Source of the DNA: Gilliamella sp. B3022
GTDB lineage: Bacteria; Pseudomonadota; Gammaproteobacteria; Enterobacterales; Orbaceae
Reading direction: 5' to 3'
NCBI RefSeq assembly: GCF_028751545.1
Contig: NZ_CP071867.1
Coordinates: forward strand, 186,001 to 250,000
Length of the DNA stretch: 64,000 nt
Positions 43,527-53,360 of the stretch are shown here, in pieces. Each line of letters opens with the position of its first letter. The stretch's first letter is position 1. A program made the position numbers and the translations under genes. The notes below the pieces were generated by a model. The model had not been told where the DNA came from and searched no databases. It saw only the letters and a program-made list of their open reading frames with translations.

Positions 43527-46500
43527 ATGGATAAAGGATTAACCCATCTGATCAATCCATTGGAAAATGGTTTAAGTCATGGTTTAAAACATGGATTAAA
43601 GCGCAGTCTGAAGAAAGGCACCGCCCATAATCGCTATACCTTAACTGTCGATGGTCAAAGCGCGCCGATTTCGGTTTTACAGGTTGCCGGCAATGAACAA
43701 CTCAACCAGCCCTGGCATTACACCATCACCTTTACCAGCCCACATCCACATCTGGATGCGGAATCGTTTCTCAATCAAAAAGCCTGGTTTCGTTTCAATC
43801 CTGTTCATGCCGATTTGACCTCTTTGGCATTGGGTGCCTCAGACTTACTGAACGCCAGCACCCCATTTGATGCATTGCACGAATTAAAACCCTCCGAGTC
43901 GTCGGTCAATCCTCAAAGCGCGACAGCGCCCTTAAACGGGTTAAAGCAAAACACGCCACTCAATTCATTGAACGCCTTATTCTCACAAGGTGCATCACGT
44001 ACGCTCTATGGCGTGATAACCACATTTGGACAGTTATCGGTCAGTCACGACGAGGTCCGCTATCAGGTGGTCTTATCCTCACCATTGGCAAGACTGGGGT
44101 TAAGTCACAATTATGCCATTTTTCAGAAACAAAGCGTGATAAGTGTGGTTGAAGAAGTGCTGCGCAGTCATGGCTATACGGGGGTGGATTATCGTCTGGA
44201 ATTAAACCATCACTATCCTGAGCGAGAATTCATCACGCAATGGCAGGAAAGTGACCTGGCATTCATTCAACGACTGCTGGCGGATGTGGGGGTGTATTTC
44301 CGGTTTGAAACGCATGGCGAGCATCATTGTGATGTGATGGTCATCAGTGATAACGAGCAGGGGTATGGGCAGGCGTCGGATATCCGTTACCAACCGCCCA
44401 GTGGCACCCTGGATGGTGGACGGGAAAGTGTCTGGGACATCACCTTGCGCAGTCAGGTCGTCGAATCCTCGGTTAAGGTGCAGGATTATAACTACCGCGA
44501 TGCCAACGCCAGTTTCGTTGGTGAAATCAACAGCCAGCCGAAAGACACCACCACTTATGGCACCGATTACCGTTATGATGAGCATTACAAAGGTCTGACC
44601 ACACACGGTCAGGCAGAGAAAGACGGGGAAGAGGAAGATAACAACAACAATAACAACAATAACAACAATAACGACAATTATCACAATAGCAATAGCAATA
44701 GCAATAGCAATGACAATGACAATGACAATGACAATGACAATGACAATGACAATGACAATGACAATGACAATGACAAGAGCCATCATAACAGCAACAATCC
44801 TTACGACAATGCGGTGGAAAGTGGTAACTGGTATGCGCGAATACGTCATGAACACGCCATCAGTCAACAAACTATCATCCACGGGAAAAGCAATCATGCC
44901 AATCTGACACCGGGTCAACGCATACAGATTAACGGTAGTCCATGGATGGACATTGATGAGGGCGTCATAATATTAAGTGTGGAAGGGCAAGGCAACCGCA
45001 CCGAAGCTTACGAACTGCGTTTTACCGCCATACCGTATCACGCCTTAAAACCTTACCGACCGGCACCGCTGCCGGCGCCGACGGTGCACGGCACCCTGCC
45101 GGCACGGGTAAGCAGTCCGGATAATGACACTTACGGTTACATTGATACACAGGGTCGTTATCGGGTTAAATTTAACTTTGACTTAAAAGCGTGGAAAAAC
45201 GGGGAAGAGAGCCTATGGTTAAGACTGGCCAGACCGTATGCCGGCAGCACCTATGGCATTCACTTTCCGCTCATTGACGGCACGCAAGTGGCGGTCGCCT
45301 TCACCAACGGCAATCCGGACCGACCGTATATCGCCCATGCCCTGCACGACAGTGCGCACCCTGACCTGGTGACCACGATAAACAAACACCGCAATGTGAT
45401 TCGCACCCCCACCAATAACAAACTGCGCATGGAAGACAAACGGGGGCAGGAGCACATCAAGCTGGCGACCGAATACGGCAAAACGCAACTCAATCTGGGA
45501 CACTTAGTCAACCAAAAAAAAGCGTTACGGGGCGAAGGGTTTGAACTGCGCACCGATGAATGGGGGGCGATAGCGGCTGAAAAAGGTTTATACCTGACGA
45601 CACAAACCGAGCCCAAAGCGCAAGGTCAGCAACTGGATATGCAAGGCGCCATTACCCAGCTGGAAAATGCCTTATCGATAGCCAAAGCGCTGCAACAGGC
45701 TGCCAATCAATGTGACGCACACGGTGCTGACACCGCCAGTCAGGACCAGCTTAAAGCAGCGTTAACGACGCTCACTGAAAGTGGCATCTTAGCTTATGCA
45801 CAGGCAGGCATTGCGTTAACCAGTCCGGAAAATATCCAACTGTCCTCGAGTAACAGTATTTCCTTAACCAGTGAACACCAAACCGACATCCATGCCCTGA
45901 AAAACATCACAGTCACATCCGATGAAGCCATAGGCTTATTTGCCCATAAATCGGGCATGAAACTGTTGGCCAATCAGGGGGAAATCAACCTGCAAGCGCA
46001 AAATGCCAACCTGAATATGGCGGCTCAACAAGATATCCACATCGACAGTGTGGACAGCAAAATGACGTTAACCGCCAGTAAAAAAATCACCTTAATGTGT
46101 GGTGGTTCGTATATCAAAATCAGCCGTGAGGGCATTGAGCTGGGCACAGCGGATAATGTGTATATAAAAAGCAATGCTCTGCAAAAAATGGGACCGGCGA
46201 CGTTAAATTATGATCCAATCGATGTTCCTGCTTTATATACTGCACAAGATAGGCAAGAAGGCATCACACTGATGCTTGAAACTGAAGATGGTTACCCAAT
46301 CCCAATGACCAAATATGTGGTACGCTTTAAAAATGGCGAATTACGACAAGGAAAATTGGATCGCGAAGGAAAAGCCGTTTTAAAAAACGTCCCTATAGGC
46401 ATGGAATATGCCTGTTCGTATCCGGATGTAGACGATATATTAGCCAAAGCCAATGCCCAGCGGTTACATAAAGCAATCGAAATTGGCAATGCGGGGAAAA

Positions 46501-46685
46501 TCATTAACTACTTAAGCTATGCCGAAGAAATCGTCGCAAAAACGATTAAAGTCTATAAACAGATCTATCACAACGATCCAGTAGAAAATATTAAAAAATC
46601 AATTGGACCTTATAACCAACAGAAAGATTTAATTCATTTTCTTATACGCAAAGCGAATCAAAAAAATAATAATAAAAAATATTAG
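43527..46685 (+). CDS. vgrG: Type VI secretion VgrG spike with C-terminal adaptor extension
   Basis: VgrG trimers form the tip of the T6SS tube and carry effectors. The 1052-residue protein has a gp27-like domain (about 35-480), the gp5-like OB/spike region (PARVSSPDNDTYGYIDTQGRYRVKFNFD, LRLARPYAGSTYG, VAVAFTNGNPDRPYI), a DUF2345-type beta region (about 640-880), and a C-terminal part with a transthyretin-like fold (YPIPMTKYVVRFKNGELRQGKLDREGKAVLKNVP), a known style of effector adaptor. Residues about 371-417 are an Asn/Ser/Asp repeat insert from a microsatellite. The core is GC-rich, the last 160 residues AT-rich. No T6SS structural genes are nearby. AGAGGATAAC precedes the ATG. Confidence 0.95.
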   Translation: MDKGLTHLINPLENGLSHGLKHGLKRSLKKGTAHNRYTLTVDGQSAPISVLQVAGNEQLNQPWHYTITFTSPHPHLDAESFLNQKAWFRFNPVHADLTSLALGASDLLNASTPFDALHELKPSESSVNPQSATAPLNGLKQNTPLNSLNALFSQGASRTLYGVITTFGQLSVSHDEVRYQVVLSSPLARLGLSHNYAIFQKQSVISVVEEVLRSHGYTGVDYRLELNHHYPEREFITQWQESDLAFIQRLLADVGVYFRFETHGEHHCDVMVISDNEQGYGQASDIRYQPPSGTLDGGRESVWDITLRSQVVESSVKVQDYNYRDANASFVGEINSQPKDTTTYGTDYRYDEHYKGLTTHGQAEKDGEEEDNNNNNNNNNNNDNYHNSNSNSNSNDNDNDNDNDNDNDNDNDNDNDKSHHNSNNPYDNAVESGNWYARIRHEHAISQQTIIHGKSNHANLTPGQRIQINGSPWMDIDEGVIILSVEGQGNRTEAYELRFTAIPYHALKPYRPAPLPAPTVHGTLPARVSSPDNDTYGYIDTQGRYRVKFNFDLKAWKNGEESLWLRLARPYAGSTYGIHFPLIDGTQVAVAFTNGNPDRPYIAHALHDSAHPDLVTTINKHRNVIRTPTNNKLRMEDKRGQEHIKLATEYGKTQLNLGHLVNQKKALRGEGFELRTDEWGAIAAEKGLYLTTQTEPKAQGQQLDMQGAITQLENALSIAKALQQAANQCDAHGADTASQDQLKAALTTLTESGILAYAQAGIALTSPENIQLSSSNSISLTSEHQTDIHALKNITVTSDEAIGLFAHKSGMKLLANQGEINLQAQNANLNMAAQQDIHIDSVDSKMTLTASKKITLMCGGSYIKISREGIELGTADNVYIKSNALQKMGPATLNYDPIDVPALYTAQDRQEGITLMLETEDGYPIPMTKYVVRFKNGELRQGKLDREGKAVLKNVPIGMEYACSYPDVDDILAKANAQRLHKAIEIGNAGKIINYLSYAEEIVAKTIKVYKQIYHNDPVENIKKSIGPYNQQKDLIHFLIRKANQKNNNKKY
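44685..44774 (+). repeat. In-frame hexanucleotide microsatellite in vgrG
   Basis: Four AATAGC units (44685-44708) then eleven AATGAC units (44709-44774). Each unit encodes Asn-Ser or Asn-Asp in phase with vgrG. Upstream AAC/AAT codons form a poly-Asn run. Slippage would change the protein by two residues per unit without breaking the frame. Confidence 0.95.
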
Positions 46686-46696
46686 GATTTAAAACA

Positions 46697-49207
46697 ATGG
46701 ATACTGAAGATTATGTTATTGTTGCCAAACCAGCCTTAAGGTTTGTCACACCCAATAGAAAAATATCTTTTTTTTTAAAGAAGTTTAATCCGAAAGCGAC
46801 AGAGGTCGAACATTTAATTGTGCAATGGCACTGTGTAAATCACAGCGATGAAGATAAAGAAAAACAACACATTATTTATGGACCTAAAACCTCAGAATGG
46901 TTGGGGACTGAATGGATTTATCAAGGTACACATACTGTAGTGTGTACGGTAAAAAAGAGTTTAGGTGATAAAAATCCGAAAACTTTTCTTTACGTACAAA
47001 ATGTGATAAGTCATGAAGAATGCTTAAGTTATGACACGGGTTCATTTGATGAAACAGAAAATCCATTCAGTGTGTTCCATAACTTAAAAAAACAAATTGC
47101 ATTAATTCGATCCCTTGAATCAAAAAGCCAGCTAAATCAAGAAGAAAACAGCAAATATCAAGAACGTATGACCAATATGGACACTTACCGTGACAAATTA
47201 GAATATTTGCTAAAAAAAATACCCGATAGTCATAAAGATAATTTCAATATCGTTAGTGCCAGACACTACTCATATCAATACCCTGATAGCAACTCAATCC
47301 TGTTACAAGTCTGTTATTTTTATAAAGATGACAGTGCTTATCTATTAGATTGGACCAGTCCTGTCCAACAAGGATGGTGCGGCGTATTTATTGGTAAAGG
47401 CGATAATGAACAAGCAGCGGTGCTTAATGCTTTAAAACAGTGGCAACGCAATAACCGCTATCCTGAAGGGACCTTAAAATGCCGTTATCTCCGTTCTAAC
47501 CACCCTACTTTAGAAATCCCTAAATATGATGCTGAAGGACTACTCCAATGGAGTATATACGATCACTATTACTCTGAAGAATATCAATTCACTACCGATG
47601 GCGCAACCTGGCTTGATAGCATTTCCAATGCACTGTCTTGGGTGGCAATGTGTGGTGCAATCGTTGCAGGGGCAATATTATTGTTTGTACCAGGCGGACA
47701 ATTAGGCACAGCGGCACTATGGGGGCTGGCGGCTTCATCAATAGCAGGCATTACAGCTTCGACCATAAATATCGCTCAGCGTTATGATACAGGTTTCAAT
47801 AACTGGAAAGAAGATGGCTTAGATTCCCTAAGCATTGTGGCCAATTTATTGGGATTAGGTTCAACGGCGGCGTTTACAAAATGGGGACCTTTGTCCTTTT
47901 TATCTCAGCAAGCTGGGAATGTGGCTAAAGCCAATACCGTTAAAGCCATGTTAATTGGTCAAGTTGCAGCTGATAGTACGCAGGCTATCATGGTTTCTAC
48001 CGATGTTGCTTCCGCAATTTATTCTACATTAGACGATAAAACCCTTCCAGCTGATGAAAAACTGTCTCGAGTTCTTCGTTTATTCGCGGCTGGGGTCACC
48101 ACTGGCGCGTTAACTTACATCAATATCAAAGGGACCAGAGCCAATTTTCATTTTATAAAGGAAGACGCTTCTTTACTTCGACAAATGACCAGAGAAGAGA
48201 TCGATAATTTCTTAAACGACCCGAAAACCTTCCTTATCGAAAATGGCAACGTAATAGCCAAAGAACCAATTGCAATAACGACACATCGAACCCAAAACGA
48301 ATCAGCCACCTATCCTAAATCAAGTGTTGCTGTCCAGCAATTGCAAGAGTTTAAATTATTACCGGCGCCAAATGATTACACCCATTCATCAACAACGATT
48401 GCACAAAATATCTTATTCCCCCATCCAAATTATTTACGCTTTTTAACGCAACAATATCAACCTGAAATTTTTTTAAAATATGAACTCAATCTACACGTTA
48501 ACTTCAACAATGGTTTTGAAGCAACAGAACAATCACTTCTCCATTCTTCATCACAAATTATAGCCAGAAATAGCAATGAGCAAGTACATAAAACCATCGC
48601 TAATACAATGGTCAAAGAAGAAAGATACCTGAATAATATTGCGGCGTTTCAAGCAATGGCTCGGGCAAGGAATTGGGATGAGGATGTTTGGAAGAAATTA
48701 AAAGCAATTTCGCGAGCAACGTGTGAAATTAAGGGAATCACATTTCATAATACAACCGAGTTCGGTAATTTACCGTTTGATTTAAATGCCGCGAAAAAAA
48801 TAGGAGTGGTGGTTGAAGCTGGGGAATTTACAAACGGCTCAGCACCAATTAAAGTGACTGATATAGACAGATACATCGCAACACTAAATGGATATTACCC
48901 TAGTGAAATGGATAAATTAACTGAAGGGTGGATAAGAAGCTATATCGTTAAACATAATGACCGTTTACAAAACTTTAATGGTATGCCCGGCGCCCATGCT
49001 GAAGTGGTAGCGGTGGATGATGTATTAAAACAGCTGCGCGCACAAAAATTAGATCCAGAGAAATATTTAACCGATATTGATGTCTACACCCTTAAAACCA
49101 ATCGACCGAGCAAAGAGGATTTTTTAAGTGAATTTGTAGCCTGTGCTAATTGTAGTGGTATATTGGATCCCCGAATTAACATTCATACAGGACGAAAAGG
49201 AGAATAA
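46697..49207 (+). CDS. Probable T6SS effector with C-terminal YwqJ-like deaminase domain
   Basis: An 836-residue protein 11 bases after vgrG. Residues 1-300 form a beta-rich N-terminal region of unknown fold, likely for VgrG docking. Residues about 305-390 are a hydrophobic region (VAMCGAIVAGAILLFVPGG and AALWGLAASSIAGITA), as in effectors that cross membranes. Residues about 690-836 show the deaminase pattern: INGYYPSEM-like lead (LNGYYPSEMDKLTEGW), GMPGAHAEVVAVDD with His767-Ala-Glu769, and FVACANCSGIL with Cys816 and Cys819. This fits the YwqJ family of the deaminase superfamily found in polymorphic toxins. The substrate (nucleic acid or nucleotide) is unknown. Four candidate immunity genes follow at once. 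Confidence 0.8.
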   Translation: MDTEDYVIVAKPALRFVTPNRKISFFLKKFNPKATEVEHLIVQWHCVNHSDEDKEKQHIIYGPKTSEWLGTEWIYQGTHTVVCTVKKSLGDKNPKTFLYVQNVISHEECLSYDTGSFDETENPFSVFHNLKKQIALIRSLESKSQLNQEENSKYQERMTNMDTYRDKLEYLLKKIPDSHKDNFNIVSARHYSYQYPDSNSILLQVCYFYKDDSAYLLDWTSPVQQGWCGVFIGKGDNEQAAVLNALKQWQRNNRYPEGTLKCRYLRSNHPTLEIPKYDAEGLLQWSIYDHYYSEEYQFTTDGATWLDSISNALSWVAMCGAIVAGAILLFVPGGQLGTAALWGLAASSIAGITASTINIAQRYDTGFNNWKEDGLDSLSIVANLLGLGSTAAFTKWGPLSFLSQQAGNVAKANTVKAMLIGQVAADSTQAIMVSTDVASAIYSTLDDKTLPADEKLSRVLRLFAAGVTTGALTYINIKGTRANFHFIKEDASLLRQMTREEIDNFLNDPKTFLIENGNVIAKEPIAITTHRTQNESATYPKSSVAVQQLQEFKLLPAPNDYTHSSTTIAQNILFPHPNYLRFLTQQYQPEIFLKYELNLHVNFNNGFEATEQSLLHSSSQIIARNSNEQVHKTIANTMVKEERYLNNIAAFQAMARARNWDEDVWKKLKAISRATCEIKGITFHNTTEFGNLPFDLNAAKKIGVVVEAGEFTNGSAPIKVTDIDRYIATLNGYYPSEMDKLTEGWIRSYIVKHNDRLQNFNGMPGAHAEVVAVDDVLKQLRAQKLDPEKYLTDIDVYTLKTNRPSKEDFLSEFVACANCSGILDPRINIHTGRKGE

Positions 49208-49208
49208 A

Positions 49209-50570
49209 ATGAACACAACAAACACGATAAAAGTCGTTAACCAACCTGTACGGGTGGAATTAAGTCATTTACAAATCATTCAGGGTGTTTATTTTTTAAA
49301 TGATGTCCTATTTACCGGTTTGGCTTATGACCACCGGCAACAAAAGTTGTTTAAAGTCTATCAAATTACCGAAGGCAAAATTACCGCTGAGCAGGATTTT
49401 GGTTTTTTTAAACAACATTATGAAATAAAAATTGATTATAGTGTGATTGATGATGAGCATGATTTTGAAAACCCTGTCTATTACCAAGGAAAACTTTTTA
49501 CCGGTATCACCAATGGATATCGTAATGGTTTTGTCAGTTCAGAGTTATTATGGAACGATGGTTATGTTGTAGAGATGATGAGTTGGTATGCCGATGGGTC
49601 GGGATTAATACGTCGTTATGAAACCATATATGATGACAATCAATGTAAATTCGAATGGAATTATAAGCAGCTTATGAATATAAACTGCCGAAAAAAAAAT
49701 GCGAATTCACTGACGCGTTTTACGCTCGAAATCAATGACCAGAACCAAATTAAGTCGTGCCTTTTAAGTGCTAACGATATGGCGTGCTTAGATAAGTTGA
49801 TTTCGCGTGATGATATCCCGTTACCCGCCAACAGTTTAAGTGGATTGCTGGCTGATTATCCCTTGGCGGAGGAGATTTCGCTGTACGTTTTAAGTGATCA
49901 TGATTTTATTTATTTTATGCACCATGCTGATTTTCAGTCGATTAAAAAATTAGAGTTATCCACTCAAAATTTATCTTTGCCGGTACTGAATAAATTAATG
50001 GATCTACCTAATTTGCAATCTATTTTTTTTAAAGAAAATGGGGTAAGTGACTATCAACTTGCAGACTTGCCAGAAAAAGAAAGAGCAATCAAACAACAAC
50101 AGTGCGATGAGCGTAATTATGCCCTGTTACAATTATTATTTGCACTACAAGCTCAACAAAATTGTGAAATTAGGCTCGATGCAAGATCTGGATTGCTGTT
50201 TTCCTATTCCAAAAAGGAGGGTGAAATATTTGCTGATGTTAATCAAAACGATTTTAATTATCTTTTAAAGATTTTGCCACGAGATAAGATCACCGGATTG
50301 TCTTTACGTCAATGTCAATTTCCGATTCCCTTACTAGAAAATCTTGCTCAGTTTACTAATTTAAAAAGATTGTGTATTGAGGAAGGTCTCAGCAATAAAG
50401 TTAATGATAATCACGTTGATAATCAAACTCAAAACGGTGCTTACCAACGCCGTGAAGCCCGCAATCAAGCCTTATGGACGCTATTGATCCACCTGCAATC
50501 CAAACTGCATTGTGACATCAAACTGATATCCGAAACGTTGCAAGAGTTTGAAAAGCGTTATCAAGGTTAA
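49209..50570 (+). CDS. Putative immunity protein, array copy 1 (MORN-like and leucine-rich)
   Basis: A 453-residue cytoplasmic-type protein. Its ATG is one base after the effector stop, with AAGGAG upstream, so it is coupled to the toxin. The front (about 25-135) has MORN/YwqK-like repeats such as VYYQGKLFTGITNGYRNGF and LLWNDGYVVEMMSWYADGSG. The back (about 230-430) is leucine-rich (LSLPVLNKLMDLPNLQSIFF). Its C-terminal segment (from CEIRLDARSGLLF to GLSNKVNDNHVDN) differs from all other copies. Front type A, middle type A, back type 1. Immunity role is inferred from position and the YwqJ/YwqK pairing known in Bacillus. Confidence 0.75.
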   Translation: MNTTNTIKVVNQPVRVELSHLQIIQGVYFLNDVLFTGLAYDHRQQKLFKVYQITEGKITAEQDFGFFKQHYEIKIDYSVIDDEHDFENPVYYQGKLFTGITNGYRNGFVSSELLWNDGYVVEMMSWYADGSGLIRRYETIYDDNQCKFEWNYKQLMNINCRKKNANSLTRFTLEINDQNQIKSCLLSANDMACLDKLISRDDIPLPANSLSGLLADYPLAEEISLYVLSDHDFIYFMHHADFQSIKKLELSTQNLSLPVLNKLMDLPNLQSIFFKENGVSDYQLADLPEKERAIKQQQCDERNYALLQLLFALQAQQNCEIRLDARSGLLFSYSKKEGEIFADVNQNDFNYLLKILPRDKITGLSLRQCQFPIPLLENLAQFTNLKRLCIEEGLSNKVNDNHVDNQTQNGAYQRREARNQALWTLLIHLQSKLHCDIKLISETLQEFEKRYQG

Positions 50571-50592
50571 GCCCTCGAATGCAAGGAATAAA

Positions 50593-51954
50593 ATGAACAC
50601 AACAAACACGATAAAAGTCGTTAACCAACCTGTACGGGTGGAATTAAGTCATTTACAAATCATTCAGGGTGTTTATTTTTTAAATGATGTCCTATTTACC
50701 GGTTTGGCTTATGACCACCGGCAACAAAAGTTGTTTAAAGTCTATCAAATTACCGAAGGCAAAATTACCGCTGAGCAGGATTTTGGTTTTTTTAAACAAC
50801 ATTATGAAATAAAAATTGATTATAGTGTGATTGATGATGAGCATGATTTTGAAAACCCTGTCTATTACCAAGGAAAACTTTTTACCGGTATCACCAATGG
50901 ATATCGTAATGGTTTTGTCAGTTCAGAGTTATTATGGAACGATGGTTATGTTGTAGAGATGATGAGTTGGTATGCCGATGGGTCGGGATTAATACGTCGT
51001 TATGAAACCATATATGATGACAATCAATGTAAATTCGAATGGAATTATAAGCAGCTTATGAATATAAACTGCCGAAAAAAAAATGCGAATTCACTGACGC
51101 GTTTTACGCTCGAAATCAATGACCAGAACCAAATTAAGTCGTGCCTTTTAAGTGCTAACGATATGGCGTGCTTAGATAAGTTGATTTCGCGTGATGATAT
51201 CCCGTTACCCGCCAACAGTTTAAGTGGATTGCTGGCTGATTATCCCTTGGCGGAGGAGATTTCGCTGTACGTTTTAAGTGATCATGATTTTATTTATTTT
51301 ATGCACCATGCTGATTTTCAGTCGATTAAAAAATTAGAGTTATCCACTCAAAATTTATCTTTGCCGGTACTGAATAAATTAATGGATCTACCTAATTTGC
51401 AATCTATTTTTTTTAAAGAAAATGGGGTAAGTGACTATCAACTTGCAGACTTGCCAGAAAAAGAAAGAGCAATCAAACAACAACAGTGCGATGAGCGTAA
51501 TTATGCCCTGTTACAATTATTATTTGCACTACAAGCTCAACAAAATTGTGACATTAGATTTTATGCAAATTCAGGTATTGTGTTTTTCTATTTTAAACAA
51601 GATGGCAAAATAATTGCCGATGTCAATCAAAACGACTTTAACTTTCTTTTCAATGCGTTACCGCTTGAGCAAATTACTGAACTTGAGTTACGGCAACATA
51701 ATTTGCCTGTTGAGTTACTGGCAAAACTGGCACAATTGAGTCATTTAAAAAAATTATCGATCAAAGAAAAAAAAGAGTTCAGAGCTGACCCCCAACCAAC
51801 TGATAATCAAACTCAAAACGGTGCTTACCAACGCCGTGAAGCCCGCAATCAAGCCTTATGGACGCTATTAATCCACCTGCAATCCAAACTGCATTGTGAC
51901 ATCAAACTGATATCCGAAACGTTGCAAGAGTTTGAAAAGCGTTATCAAGGTTAA
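50593..51954 (+). CDS. Putative immunity protein, array copy 2
   Basis: A 453-residue paralogue. It reads the same as copy 1 at protein level from its start to about residue 315. It then switches to a different C-terminal segment (CDIRFYANSGIVFFYFKQDGK, then ITELELRQHNLPVELLAKL) shared with copies 3 and 4. The last 45 residues are again common to all. The start at 50593 follows AAGGAATAAA in the 22-base spacer. A longer frame from 50548 would run into copy 1 and is rejected. Front type A, middle type A, back type 2. Confidence 0.75.
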   Translation: MNTTNTIKVVNQPVRVELSHLQIIQGVYFLNDVLFTGLAYDHRQQKLFKVYQITEGKITAEQDFGFFKQHYEIKIDYSVIDDEHDFENPVYYQGKLFTGITNGYRNGFVSSELLWNDGYVVEMMSWYADGSGLIRRYETIYDDNQCKFEWNYKQLMNINCRKKNANSLTRFTLEINDQNQIKSCLLSANDMACLDKLISRDDIPLPANSLSGLLADYPLAEEISLYVLSDHDFIYFMHHADFQSIKKLELSTQNLSLPVLNKLMDLPNLQSIFFKENGVSDYQLADLPEKERAIKQQQCDERNYALLQLLFALQAQQNCDIRFYANSGIVFFYFKQDGKIIADVNQNDFNFLFNALPLEQITELELRQHNLPVELLAKLAQLSHLKKLSIKEKKEFRADPQPTDNQTQNGAYQRREARNQALWTLLIHLQSKLHCDIKLISETLQEFEKRYQG

Positions 51955-51976
51955 GCCCTCGAATGCAAGGAATAAA

Positions 51977-53338
51977 ATGAACACAACAAACACGATAAAA
52001 GTCGTTAACCAACCTGTACGGGTGGAATTAAGTCATTTACAAATCATTCAGGGCGTTTATTTTTTAAATGATGTCCTATTTACCGGCTTGGCTTATGACC
52101 ACCGGCAACAAAAACTGTTTAAAGTCTATCAAATTACCGAAGGAAAAATTACCGCTGAGCAGGATTTTGGGTTTTTCAAACATGCCCATCCGGTAAAAAT
52201 TGATTATGATGTAGTTATCGATGAGTATGAAAACGGGGATCCACTGTACTATCATGGTAAACTGTTTAATGGTGTTACTTATGAATATAAAGATGGTTTT
52301 GTTTTTTCCGAGGCATTATGGAATGATGGTTATTCGGTAGAAACGATCGGATGGTTTCCTGATGGCTCGGGATTAATATATCTTTATGAAACCAATTATC
52401 ATAACGATAAATGTAAATTCGAATGGAATTATAAACAACTTGTTAACATTGATTGCAGAAAAGGAGATGTCAATAAAGAAATAAGTTTTACAATAAAAAT
52501 CAATGATAAAAATCAAATTAAGTCGTATGTTTTAAGTGCTGACAATATGGCGTGCTTAGATAAGTTGATTTCGCGTGATGATATCCCGTTACCCGCCAAC
52601 AGTTTAAGTGGATTGCTAGCTGATTATCCCTTAGCGGAGGAGATTTTTTTGAACATTTTTAGTGATCATGATTTTAATTATTTTATGCACCATGCTGATT
52701 TTCGGTCGATTAAAAAATTAAAATTATCCACTCAAAATTTATCTTTGCCGGTACTGAATAAATTAATGGATCTACCCAATTTGCAATCTATTTTTTTGGA
52801 TGAAGATAGGATAAGTCGCTATCAACTTGCAGACTTGCCAGAAAAAGAAAGAGCAATCAAACAACAACAGTGCGATGAACGTAATCATGCCCTGTTACAA
52901 TTATTATTTGCACTACAAGCTCAACAAAATTGTGATATCCAGCTTAATTCAAGATCAGGTCTGCTGTTTTTCTATTCCAAACAGAATAGCGAAATAATTG
53001 CCGATGTCAATCAAAACGACTTTAACTTTCTTTTCAATGCGTTACCGCTTGAGCAAATTACTGAACTTGAGTTACGGCAACATAATTTGCCTGTTGAGTT
53101 ACTGGCAAAACTGGCACAATTGAGTCATTTAAAAAAATTATCGATCAAAGAAAAAAAAGAGTTCAGAGCTGACCCCCAACCAACCGATAATCAAACTCAA
53201 AACGGTGCTTACCAACGCCGTGAAGCCCGCAATCAAGCCTTATGGACGCTATTAATCCACCTGCAATCCAAACTGCATTGTGACATCAAACTGATATCCG
53301 AAACGTTGCAAGAGTTTGAAAAGCGTTATCAAGGTTAA
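51977..53338 (+). CDS. Putative immunity protein, array copy 3
   Basis: A 453-residue paralogue with the alternative front: after a shared first 50 residues it reads HAHPVKIDYDVVIDEYENGDP, LYYHGKLFNGVTYEYKDGF and WFPDGSGLIYLYE. Its middle (LVNIDCRKGDVNKEISFTIK) is unique to this copy. Its back begins with its own CDIQLNSRSGLLFFYSKQNSE and continues as in copies 2 and 4. Front type B, middle type B, back a type 1/2 hybrid. The ribosome-binding site matches copy 2. Confidence 0.75.
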   Translation: MNTTNTIKVVNQPVRVELSHLQIIQGVYFLNDVLFTGLAYDHRQQKLFKVYQITEGKITAEQDFGFFKHAHPVKIDYDVVIDEYENGDPLYYHGKLFNGVTYEYKDGFVFSEALWNDGYSVETIGWFPDGSGLIYLYETNYHNDKCKFEWNYKQLVNIDCRKGDVNKEISFTIKINDKNQIKSYVLSADNMACLDKLISRDDIPLPANSLSGLLADYPLAEEIFLNIFSDHDFNYFMHHADFRSIKKLKLSTQNLSLPVLNKLMDLPNLQSIFLDEDRISRYQLADLPEKERAIKQQQCDERNHALLQLLFALQAQQNCDIQLNSRSGLLFFYSKQNSEIIADVNQNDFNFLFNALPLEQITELELRQHNLPVELLAKLAQLSHLKKLSIKEKKEFRADPQPTDNQTQNGAYQRREARNQALWTLLIHLQSKLHCDIKLISETLQEFEKRYQG

Positions 53339-53360
53339 GCTCTCGAATGCAAGGAATAAA

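Noticed and set aside
44202-44918. A 238-codon minus-strand frame with long Ile-Val/Ile-Ala repeats
   Set aside because: It is the antisense reading of the vgrG hexanucleotide tract. The hydrophobic repeats are a by-product of the repeat, and vgrG is clearly the coding strand.
42385-49207. A full T6SS cluster
   Set aside because: Only VgrG and its cargo are present. No tss baseplate, sheath, membrane-complex or ClpV gene was found; clpB here is the true disaggregase.
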